From Hymenobacter taeanensis (GTDB lineage: Bacteria > Bacteroidota > Bacteroidia > Cytophagales > Hymenobacteraceae), in NCBI RefSeq assembly GCF_013137895.1, contig NZ_CP053538.1, positions 3,255,001 to 3,319,000 of the forward strand: a stretch of 64,000 bases of DNA, read 5' to 3'. Of this stretch, positions 55,233 to 62,691 are shown piece by piece. The notes under the pieces are model-generated. The model did not search any database and had not been told where the DNA came from. It saw nothing but the letters and a program-made list of their open reading frames with translations. How positions within the stretch are numbered: the stretch's first letter is position 1; every line of letters begins with the position of its first letter. The translations under genes and the position numbers were made by a program.

Positions 55233-56303
55233 TTACAGCGTTGTTGACTTGCGCGTGGTATACACCTCGTTGTGCTCTGTTGGCTCAGTAGACAAACGCG
55301 TAGAGTCCCGGGCAATAAGCTCCGTCGGGATCTTAACCGTTTCAATGGGCAGGGCACGGTGCTTGCGCTCAATCTGGTCGATGAGGCGCTCAGCGGCTAC
55401 CTGGCCAATTTCCTGGGCTGGCTGCACCACTGTGCTCAATGAGGGAGCCATCAGGTCGGCCACGTTCAGGTTGGTGAAGCCGATAATGGAAACGTCGTCG
55501 GGGATAGTGAGATGCTGCTGCCGGAGGGCAGTAAGGCAACCCACGGCCAGGCGGTCGGAGGCGGTGAAGAACGCATCGGGCGGCGAGTCGAGGTGCATCA
55601 GTTCCTGCACCATAGGGCCCACTTCATCGGGGCCAAATGTGCCGTAGCGAATCAGGTTTTCGTCGAACTCCAGACCATACTTTTCCAGGGCGGCGCGGTA
55701 GCCGGCTAAGCGCTCCTGCGTAATGCTCAGCCAGGGCTGAATGGTGAGGTGCGCAATGCGGCGGCGACCCGACTGAATCAGGTGTTCCGTAGCGGCAAAG
55801 GCACCCCCAAAATTATCGGCCACCACCTTGGTTACGTTCAGCTGCGACGACACCCGGTCGAAGAGCACAATGGGCACCCCTTTGTCCTGCACATCCTGTA
55901 AGTGAGCCACATCGGAGGTTTCACTGGAAAGCGAAATCAGCAAGCCATCCACTTTCCGCGACATCGACTGCTGCACGTTGGCCACTTCGCGCTCATACGA
56001 CTCCTGACTCTGGAAGATGATAACGTGGTAGCCCCGGTTGTAAGCAATAGCCTCAATCCCATTGATGGCCTGTGAGAAGAAGTAGTTGGCAATCTGGGGC
56101 ACGATAACCCCAATGGCCCGGCTGGCGCTGCCTTTCAGGCTCAGGGCAATGGGATTGGGCCGGTAGTTGAGACGCTCAGCGCACTCCATTACCAGGCGCT
56201 TGGTTTCGGGGTTAATTTCATAGCTGCCCCGCAATGCGCGCGATACCGTGGAGGTAGAAAGATTCAGTTCGCGGGCAATGTCTTTGATGGTGAAAGTTTC
56301 CAC
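55233..56303 (-). CDS. LacI-family regulator of the pectin locus
   Basis: 356 aa from a GTG at 56303 (ETFTIKDIARELNLSTSTVS); the usual LacI start fits this codon and upstream residues are only a proline/leucine-rich stretch. Helix-turn-helix and hinge at residues 4-60 (NLSTSTVSRALRGSYEIN, RPNPIALSLKG), then a periplasmic-binding-like effector domain. It is divergent from kduD, and the operator at 56465-56488 lies in the shared gap. The effector is probably KDG or a related uronate product (inference from neighbours). Confidence 0.93.
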   Translation of the reverse strand: METFTIKDIARELNLSTSTVSRALRGSYEINPETKRLVMECAERLNYRPNPIALSLKGSASRAIGVIVPQIANYFFSQAINGIEAIAYNRGYHVIIFQSQESYEREVANVQQSMSRKVDGLLISLSSETSDVAHLQDVQDKGVPIVLFDRVSSQLNVTKVVADNFGGAFAATEHLIQSGRRRIAHLTIQPWLSITQERLAGYRAALEKYGLEFDENLIRYGTFGPDEVGPMVQELMHLDSPPDAFFTASDRLAVGCLTALRQQHLTIPDDVSIIGFTNLNVADLMAPSLSTVVQPAQEIGQVAAERLIDQIERKHRALPIETVKIPTELIARDSTRLSTEPTEHNEVYTTRKSTTL

Positions 56304-56464
56304 GATGGAGACGGGGTATAGTGGGAAAGGAAGGGGGAGGAGCGGCGGCTTAGGTAAATCCAAGAACTGCAAAAGCAGCAACTAAACTCAACGGGGCCTC
56401 AAAATAGAAATAGCTAGGCACTTTTGGGGTAAATACTCCTGGGGCATTACCTGAACACCGGACT

Positions 56465-56488
56465 GGCAACGTTCCCGATAACGATTGC
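56465..56488. promoter_or_regulatory. LacI-type operator in the LacI-kduD divergent gap
   Basis: Second copy of the 24-base block seen at 45519-45542. It lies 130 bases upstream of kduD and 162 upstream of the LacI start, suited to control of both. Confidence 0.82.
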
Positions 56489-56617
56489 GGGAATAAAAAA
56501 TGGGCTTGGCTTCCATTCCGCAGTCACATCCTGTAACCTTAACAGGCCTAGAAGTCACACCTTGTTCTAAACGTACACGAGGCTTCTCCGAAAAGTTTAC
56601 AAACACTTCTCTCTTAT

Positions 56618-57388
56618 ATGGCGAATACTTCAGGGTTCGATCTGACAGGAAAAATAGCCTTAGTAACGGGCTGCAACCGCGGCATTGGGCAGGCTATGGC
56701 CCTAGGCCTAGCAGAGGCTGGCGCCGACATTATTGGCGTATCGGCCACGCTGGCCCTCAGCGGCTCCGACACGGAACAGCAAGTGCGCGCCCTGGGCCGC
56801 CAGTTTTACGCCTACCAGGCCGATTTCAGCCAGCGCCCCGCCGTGGATGCCTTTCTGGGCCAGGTGCAGCAAGATTTTCCTCGTATCGATATCCTGATCA
56901 ACAACGCTGGCACCATCAAGCGTGCCCCCGCTGCTGAGCACGCCGATGACCTCTGGGACGAAGTACTAGCTATTAACCTAGATGCTCCCTTCCGGATTGC
57001 CCGCGCCATAGGGGGGAAGATGCTGCAGCAGGGCGCGGGCAAAATTATCTTCACAGCCTCGTTGCTCACGTTTCAGGGCGGTATTAACGTGCCAGGCTAC
57101 GCGGCCAGCAAAGGCGCCATTGGCAGCGTAGTGAAAGCGCTGGCCAACGAGTGGGCGGGCCGCGGCGTGAATGTGAATGCCATTGCCCCCGGCTACATTG
57201 CCACCGACAACACCGAGGCTCTTCGCAACGACCCTGACCGCTCTGCCAGCATCCTGGGCCGCATTCCGGCGGGCCGCTGGGGCACGCCCGAGGACTTCAA
57301 AGGACCCACCGTGTTCCTGGCCTCCGCTGCCGCCGACTACGTGCACGGCACCATCCTGACCGTCGACGGTGGCTGGATGGGACGCTAA
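56618..57388 (+). CDS. kduD: 2-dehydro-3-deoxy-D-gluconate 5-dehydrogenase (KduD-type SDR)
   Basis: 256 aa SDR. Cofactor loop TGCNRGIGQAMA, NNAGTIKRAPAAEH (the NNAG..RRPA region that marks KduD), Tyr-Lys pair in YAASKGAIG and the end VHGTILTVDGGWMGR. It reduces the diketo product of KduI to KDG with NAD(P)H in the cytosol. Directly upstream of kduI. The GTGAAG-type palindrome begins two bases after its stop. Confidence 0.92.
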   Translation: MANTSGFDLTGKIALVTGCNRGIGQAMALGLAEAGADIIGVSATLALSGSDTEQQVRALGRQFYAYQADFSQRPAVDAFLGQVQQDFPRIDILINNAGTIKRAPAAEHADDLWDEVLAINLDAPFRIARAIGGKMLQQGAGKIIFTASLLTFQGGINVPGYAASKGAIGSVVKALANEWAGRGVNVNAIAPGYIATDNTEALRNDPDRSASILGRIPAGRWGTPEDFKGPTVFLASAAADYVHGTILTVDGGWMGR

Positions 57389-57390
57389 TC

Positions 57391-57548
57391 AAAGGTGAAG
57401 TTGTGAAGTGGTGAAATCGTGAGTTGGCCGTTTTGTTGGTGCGGCTTGCGCTACTTTCGCTCTCTAGGCCAGTATAGACCACTCTCACTAGGCCACTACT
57501 TCTACACTTCACAAGTTCACCCTTCACAAACTCACAACTTCACCTCTC
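57391..57548. repeat. GTGAAG-type palindromic element between kduD and kduI
   Basis: Left arm 57391-57427 (AAAGGTGAAGTTGTGAAGTG) and right arm about 57509-57548 (ends CTCACAACTTCACCTCTC) are inverted relatives around an 80-base middle with two TAGGCCA words. The left arm starts two bases after the kduD stop and the right arm ends at the kduI ATG. Confidence 0.8.
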
Positions 57549-58379
57549 ATGACCCAACGATATGCCATTGGCCCACGCGAAACGGCCGGCCTGAATACCA
57601 AGGAGCTGCGCAATAATTTCCTGATCGAGAGCCTATTTGTAGCGGGCGGAATTGAACTCGTGTATACCCACTACGACCGCATGATTGTGGGTGGCGCTAC
57701 GCCTACCACTTCGGCGTTGCCGTTGCCTTGCCCCGAGAACCTGAAGGCACAGTTCTTTCTGGAGCGCCGCGAGCTAGGCATCCTCAATATCGGTCAGGCA
57801 GGCACCGTTACCGTGGATGGCAAAGTATATGAGCTGGGCGAGCAAGATTGCCTCTACGTGGGCAAAGGCGCACAGGAAGTAGTATTTGCTAGCGCCGATG
57901 CCGTGCGGCCTGCTAAGTACTACCTACTCTCGGCCCCCGCTCACGCTGTGTACCCCACCACCCGTATGACGCAGGCCGAATCTACGCCCGTAGAAATGGG
58001 TGCCACGGAAACGGCCAATGAGCGTACCATCTACAAGTACATTTACCTGCAGGGCATCCAGAGCTGCCAGTTGGTAATGGGCCTGACCAAGCTGAAGCCC
58101 GGCAGCGTGTGGAACACCATGCCCTCGCACGTGCACGACCGTCGGATGGAGGCTTACCTGTACTTCAACCTGCCTGAAAATCAGCGCGTGCTGCACATGA
58201 TGGGCGAGCCCCACGAAACGCGGCCGCTGTGGGTGAGCAACGAGCAGGCAATCCTCTCGCCGCCATGGTCTATCCATACCGGCTGCGGCACCAGCAACTA
58301 CACCTTCATTTGGGGTATGGCCGGCGAGAACCTGGAATACACCGACATGGACGCCGTGAGCATTCACGACCTAAGCTAA
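57549..58379 (+). CDS. kduI: 5-dehydro-4-deoxy-D-glucuronate isomerase
   Basis: 276 aa, standard length. Cupin-fold zinc enzyme that isomerises the open-chain keturonate released from unsaturated uronic acid. Seen: EYxxGP-like start (YAIGPRETAGLNTKELR), YVGKGAQEVVF, and the metal site HVHDRRMEAYLYF with MGEPHETRPLWV. The end YTDMDAV is also typical. Feeds KduD, encoded just upstream; a terminator follows. Confidence 0.96.
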   Translation: MTQRYAIGPRETAGLNTKELRNNFLIESLFVAGGIELVYTHYDRMIVGGATPTTSALPLPCPENLKAQFFLERRELGILNIGQAGTVTVDGKVYELGEQDCLYVGKGAQEVVFASADAVRPAKYYLLSAPAHAVYPTTRMTQAESTPVEMGATETANERTIYKYIYLQGIQSCQLVMGLTKLKPGSVWNTMPSHVHDRRMEAYLYFNLPENQRVLHMMGEPHETRPLWVSNEQAILSPPWSIHTGCGTSNYTFIWGMAGENLEYTDMDAVSIHDLS

Positions 58380-58386
58380 TCTTCTG

Positions 58387-58432
58387 TAACGGCCGGCTGC
58401 TTTCTGACTAGTAGCCGGCCGTTATTCGGTTT
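58387..58432 (+). terminator. Terminator after kduI
   Basis: 12-bp stem TAACGGCCGGCT/AGCCGGCCGTTA (58387-58398 with 58413-58424) followed by TTCGGTTTTCG. Confidence 0.85.
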
Positions 58433-58533
58433 TCGCTTGCCCGTTAGGCAACACAAAACCAACCTGGGTTTGGCTAAGCGTAGCATGACGTTCTGCTACT
58501 CACTTTTCTCTCCTCTGAATTGCCTCACACGCT

Positions 58534-59331
58534 ATGGTTGTCCGCTTATTGTCGAAGAAAATCTGGGGGCTAGGTCTAGTAGCTATACTGGCTCTGCTGG
58601 CTTTTACCACTGATTCGCCCACTCCCATAAAAGTGTATTTGGTGGGTGATTCTACCATGGCGGATAAGCAGGAAAAGGCTTTTCCGGAAACTGGGTGGGG
58701 CACGCCGTTTAAACACTTCTTCGATGAAACGGTGACGGTAGATAACCGCGCTCAAAACGGGCGCAGCACCAAAACGTTTTTAACCGAAAACCGCTGGCAG
58801 CCCGTTGCAGCTGCCCTACGCCCCGGCGACTACGTGTTGATTCAGTTTGGGCACAACGACGAAGTGCCAACCAAACGGAGCTACACTCCCGAAGCCGACT
58901 TCCGAGCTAATCTAGTGCGGTTTGTAACGGAAACGCGCGCTAAGAAAGCTACGCCGGTACTGATTACGCCTGTAGCTCGCCGCAAATTTGATGCGGCCGG
59001 TAAGGTAGAAGGCACCCATACTGTGTACGTCGGTATAGTGCGCGATGTAGCCAAGCAGCAGCAAGTTCCGCTCATCAACCTTGACACTGAAAGCCAAGCA
59101 GTGTTGCAACAATTTGGGGTGGAAAACTCCCGATTACTGTTCAACCAGCTGGCCCCGGGTGAGCATCCCAACTACCCCGACGGCCGCGACGATAACACCC
59201 ACTTCAACGAGCTGGGTGCCCGCAAAATGGCGCAGCTGGTGCTAGCCGACATTCGCCGCCTGAAGCTGGAACTCGCTGACCGCATTGTGAAGCGGGAAGT
59301 TAAGACCACCGTTGATCCGCAGGCCCGCTAG
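58534..59331 (+). CDS. Rhamnogalacturonan acetylesterase (CE12, SGNH)
   Basis: 265 aa with signal-anchor or signal peptide (LGLVAILALLAFTTDS). Catalytic blocks: VYLVGDSTMADK (Ser), NGRSTKTF (Gly/Asn oxyanion), QFGHNDE and DNTHFNELGA (Asp-His). It removes acetyl groups from rhamnogalacturonan in the periplasm. It is a separate, stand-alone relative of the esterase half of the 50372 fusion. Half of a palindrome (GCATGACGTTCT, 58483-58494) lies upstream. Confidence 0.93.
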   Translation: MVVRLLSKKIWGLGLVAILALLAFTTDSPTPIKVYLVGDSTMADKQEKAFPETGWGTPFKHFFDETVTVDNRAQNGRSTKTFLTENRWQPVAAALRPGDYVLIQFGHNDEVPTKRSYTPEADFRANLVRFVTETRAKKATPVLITPVARRKFDAAGKVEGTHTVYVGIVRDVAKQQQVPLINLDTESQAVLQQFGVENSRLLFNQLAPGEHPNYPDGRDDNTHFNELGARKMAQLVLADIRRLKLELADRIVKREVKTTVDPQAR

Positions 59332-59370
59332 GCCAGTAACAGCCCCGTTCTACTCATCCCATCCAAGAGC

Positions 59371-60324
59371 ATGAAAAAACTGATTGCATTCCTGTGCCTA
59401 AGCTGGCTGCTGATGAGCCGGGCAGTGGCCTACGATTTTGTAGTGGCCCAAGATGGCAGCGGCAACTACCGAACCGTGCAGGAAGCCTTCAATGCCGTGC
59501 CCGATTTTCGCAAGAAAGTCACCACCATTTTCATCAAGAACGGCACCTACAAAGAGAAACTCATTCTGGCCGGCTCCAAAAACCTGGTAAAGCTGATAGG
59601 GGAGGACCTCAAGAATACCATCCTCACCTACGACGACTACAATCAGAAGAAGAACATCTTCGGGGAAGATAAAGGCACCTCTGGTTCCTCCAGTATCTAC
59701 ATCTACGGCTCCGATTTCTCAGTTGAGAACATCACCTTCCAGAATTCCTCCGGCCCGGTAGGCCAAGCCGTGGCCGTGTGGGTAGCCGGCGACAAGGCCC
59801 GTTTTAAAAACTGCCGCTTTCTGGGCTTTCAAGACACACTCTACACCTACGGTTACGGCAGCCGCCAGTATTATCAGGATTGCTACATCGAGGGTACCGT
59901 TGATTTCATCTTCGGCTCTAGCACGGCCTGGTTTGAGGGCTGCACTATTTTCTGCAAGAAGGGTGGGGGCTACGTCACGGCGGCTTCAACCCCTGATAGC
60001 ACGCGCTACGGCTACATATTCCGCAACTGCAAAATCACAGGCGATGCGCCCGCCGGCAGCTTTGTGCTGGGCCGGCCCTGGCGGCCCTACGCCAAAACTG
60101 TTTTCATGCAGTGTGAGCTAGGTGAGCAAATCCGGTCTGAGGGCTGGGACCACTGGGAGAAAGAAAGCAACAAGCAAACTGCCTCCTACGCCGAGTATAA
60201 GAACCGGGGCAAAGGCTTTCAGCCCACCCGCCGCGTGCCGTGGTCGCGCCAGCTCACCGATCAGCAAGCCCAAGAATACACCCTCGAAAAGGTATTCCGC
60301 AACTGGAACCCAACTCAGGAATAA
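59371..60324 (+). CDS. Pectinesterase (CE8)
   Basis: 317 aa with a signal peptide (LIAFLCLSWLLMSRAVA). Right-handed beta-helix pectin methylesterase. Active-site Asp residues in FLGFQDTLYTYG and GTVDFIFGSSTAWFEGC, and Arg in LGRPWRPYAKTVF. De-esterifies homogalacturonan so that GH28 or lyases can act. Forms a run with the esterase gene 39 bases upstream. Confidence 0.95.
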   Translation: MKKLIAFLCLSWLLMSRAVAYDFVVAQDGSGNYRTVQEAFNAVPDFRKKVTTIFIKNGTYKEKLILAGSKNLVKLIGEDLKNTILTYDDYNQKKNIFGEDKGTSGSSSIYIYGSDFSVENITFQNSSGPVGQAVAVWVAGDKARFKNCRFLGFQDTLYTYGYGSRQYYQDCYIEGTVDFIFGSSTAWFEGCTIFCKKGGGYVTAASTPDSTRYGYIFRNCKITGDAPAGSFVLGRPWRPYAKTVFMQCELGEQIRSEGWDHWEKESNKQTASYAEYKNRGKGFQPTRRVPWSRQLTDQQAQEYTLEKVFRNWNPTQE

Positions 60325-60348
60325 AAGACCAGTTGTGCTGACTCCCGC

Positions 60349-60426
60349 TGTCATTCCGACCGCAGGGAGGAATCTGAGGTAAGCTCTAGGCCAGTCTCCA
60401 GATTCCTCCCTGCGGTGGGAATGACA
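60349..60426. repeat. Palindromic element, family copy 2
   Basis: Arms 60349-60376 and 60399-60426 pair with one mismatch; core TGTCATTCCGACCGCAGGGA. It aligns end to end with the 55121-55198 core, and the positions that differ between the two copies change on both arms. It lies between two genes of the same strand. Confidence 0.85.
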
Positions 60427-60459
60427 AGTCCACTTATTAACACAGTTGCTGTTATGCCC

Positions 60460-62085
60460 ATGAAGCGTCTTTCACTGCTTTTACTACTTGCCCTGACTGG
60501 CCTACAGCCACTGAAAGTAGCTGCGCAAACTTCTGCCATTTCTAAAGTATGGGTGCCGGATTTGGGTAATGGGATGTACAAGAACCCCGTGCTCTACGCC
60601 GACTACTCTGACCCCGATGTAGTGCGCGTGGGCGACGAGTACTACCTCACTTCATCGAGCTTCAATGCCGTGCCGGGCCTGCAGATTCTGCACTCCAAAG
60701 ACCTGGTAAACTGGTCGATTATTGGAGCTGTATTCACTCAGCAGCCTCCGGCCGCCCGCTACGCGCTGCCCCAGCACGGCAACGGCGTATGGGCACCCGC
60801 CATCCGGTACCACAACAAGCTGTTCTATATCTTTTACCCCGACCCTGACCTGGGCATCTTCGTGACGACGGCTAAGAACCCAGCGGGTCCGTGGTCGGCG
60901 CCCGTGTGCATCAAGGAAGCTAAAGGCTGGATTGACCCTTGCCCCTTGTGGGATGAAGACGGACAGGCCTACCTCGTGCACGGCTTTGCCGGTTCGCGGG
61001 CGGGCTTTAAGAGTGTGCTTGCTGTGAGCCGCATGCGCCCCGATGGCCTGGGCCTGTTAGGCGACGAGGTGCTGGTGTTTGACGGCCACGACAAGCACCC
61101 TACCATTGAAGGTCCTAAGTTCTACAAGCGCCACGGCTACTACTACATCTTCGCGCCCGGCGGGGGTGTGCCTACTGGCTGGCAGGTGGTGATGCGCTCC
61201 AAGAATGTGTTTGGTCCCTACGAAGACCGCATTGTAATGGACCAGGGCAAAACGCCCGTTAACGGCCCACACCAGGGTGCCTGGGTAGATACGCCCGGCG
61301 GTAAGGAAGATTGGTTTCTGCACTTCCAGGACCAGGGCGCCTATGGCCGCGTGGTGCACCTGCAGCCCATGACCTGGAAGAATGACTGGCCTATCATTGG
61401 TGAAGACCCCGACGGTGACGGCAAGGGGCAGCCCGTACTCACCTACCGCAAGCCCGCTGGCAAAACGCAGCCCATTGCCACGCCAGCCACTTCCGATGAG
61501 TTCAACACGAACAGGCTAGGCCTGCAGTGGCAGTGGCATGCCAACCCCCAGGTAGGCTGGGCCTTCCTTAACGGTAATGAAGGGTTCCTGCGGCTATACT
61601 CAGTGCCGCTGCCCGAAGGTTTCAAGAACTTCTGGCAAGTGCCTAACCTGCTGCTGCAAAAGCTGCCCGCTGATAAGTTTACTGCTACCACCAAGCTCTC
61701 GTTTACCCCGCGCTTTGAGGGTGAAAAAACCGGCCTGATCATGATGGGGATGGATTACGCTTACCTCTCCGTGACCAACCAGGGGGGCAAACTGCTTTTA
61801 GGCCTGACTACCTGCCAAAACGCCGATAAGCTTAGTCCGGAAACCAGCTCGGCGCCAGTGGAAATACCCGCTAAGCAGCCCATTTACTTGCGCGTGAGCA
61901 TGCAGCCAGAAGCCAAGTGCCAATTCAGCTACAGCCTCGATGGGCAGCAGTTCCGCGCCGTAGGCCCCGTGTTTACCGCCCGCGAAGGAAAGTGGATTGG
62001 CGCAAAGCTAGGCCTGTTCTGCACACGAGTCGCCCAAACAAATGATGCCGGTGCCGCTGACATTGATTGGTTCAGGGTAGAGTAG
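60460..62085 (+). CDS. GH43-family glycosidase
   Basis: 541 aa from the ATG at 60460 (the ATG at 60454 is also possible); signal peptide ends VAAQ. Five-blade propeller with the base Asp in YADYSDPDVVRVG, the pKa Asp in GWIDPCPLWDEDG and the acid Glu in TIEGPKFYKRHG. The C-terminal ~200 residues form the extra beta-sandwich of larger GH43 enzymes (FNTNRLGLQWQWHANPQ). Likely cleaves arabinosyl, galactosyl or xylosyl side chains of pectin; specificity is not fixed by sequence. Confidence 0.93.
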   Translation: MKRLSLLLLLALTGLQPLKVAAQTSAISKVWVPDLGNGMYKNPVLYADYSDPDVVRVGDEYYLTSSSFNAVPGLQILHSKDLVNWSIIGAVFTQQPPAARYALPQHGNGVWAPAIRYHNKLFYIFYPDPDLGIFVTTAKNPAGPWSAPVCIKEAKGWIDPCPLWDEDGQAYLVHGFAGSRAGFKSVLAVSRMRPDGLGLLGDEVLVFDGHDKHPTIEGPKFYKRHGYYYIFAPGGGVPTGWQVVMRSKNVFGPYEDRIVMDQGKTPVNGPHQGAWVDTPGGKEDWFLHFQDQGAYGRVVHLQPMTWKNDWPIIGEDPDGDGKGQPVLTYRKPAGKTQPIATPATSDEFNTNRLGLQWQWHANPQVGWAFLNGNEGFLRLYSVPLPEGFKNFWQVPNLLLQKLPADKFTATTKLSFTPRFEGEKTGLIMMGMDYAYLSVTNQGGKLLLGLTTCQNADKLSPETSSAPVEIPAKQPIYLRVSMQPEAKCQFSYSLDGQQFRAVGPVFTAREGKWIGAKLGLFCTRVAQTNDAGAADIDWFRVE

Positions 62086-62118
62086 AAACAGAGGCGTAAG
62101 TACGCGTGCACTAAGTGA

Positions 62119-62153
62119 GCCTTGCTAGTCCCGTGCTGCAAGGTTCTTTTTTT
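62119..62153 (+). terminator. Probable terminator after GH43
   Basis: Short stem GCCTTGC/GCAAGGT followed by TTCTTTTTTT. The rest of the gap to 62691 holds the LacI-type operator and no gene. Confidence 0.55.
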
Positions 62154-62398
62154 GAGTAAGTGTTGAGGCAACCACGGGTAGCACGGGGGGAGTCATAGGT
62201 ACTAATCCAGCAAAGAAAAATAACTGGTGAAAAGAGTAGTAAAGCTAGATGCTTAGTGCCCCGCGTGTAGCAGGCACTAAATAGGAAAAGTACAATTGTT
62301 TAAGTTTAATTCTTGTGCTTGGATAGCAGGTCAAGAAAATAATGGCTTCTTCCTATTACTGTCGCTAAATACGCTGCAATCAAAGAAATTGGGTGTAT

Positions 62399-62422
62399 GG
62401 GAACGTTCCCGACATCGATTGC
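62399..62422. promoter_or_regulatory. LacI-type operator upstream of the last SusC
   Basis: Variant of the operator at 45519 and 56465: GGGAACGTTCCC then GACATCGATTGC, with four differences in 24 bases. It lies 270 bases upstream of the SusC start. All three sites are followed by an A-rich (A)ATA stretch. Confidence 0.75.
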
Positions 62423-62691
62423 AGAAATAAATCCTAGGTTACTCTTCCCATTCTGTTGGGGTAAGACTAAACTTAATCAACTAATACTCTAGCCGACAAT
62501 CCAAAAAGCTGGTGGTAGTTAGTTGGCCTCGGTAACGATGCTAGAATGCTTCTTGAAATATCCCAACGCAGAACTGTTCACTTAACGGCGGGATAGTAAG
62601 TAAGGGGCCGCTCACCGGTTCCGCGCAGGATGCATAACTCTGGTACTACAGCTGAAGCTCTTATCCCATTACCAATTCCCACACCACTGTC

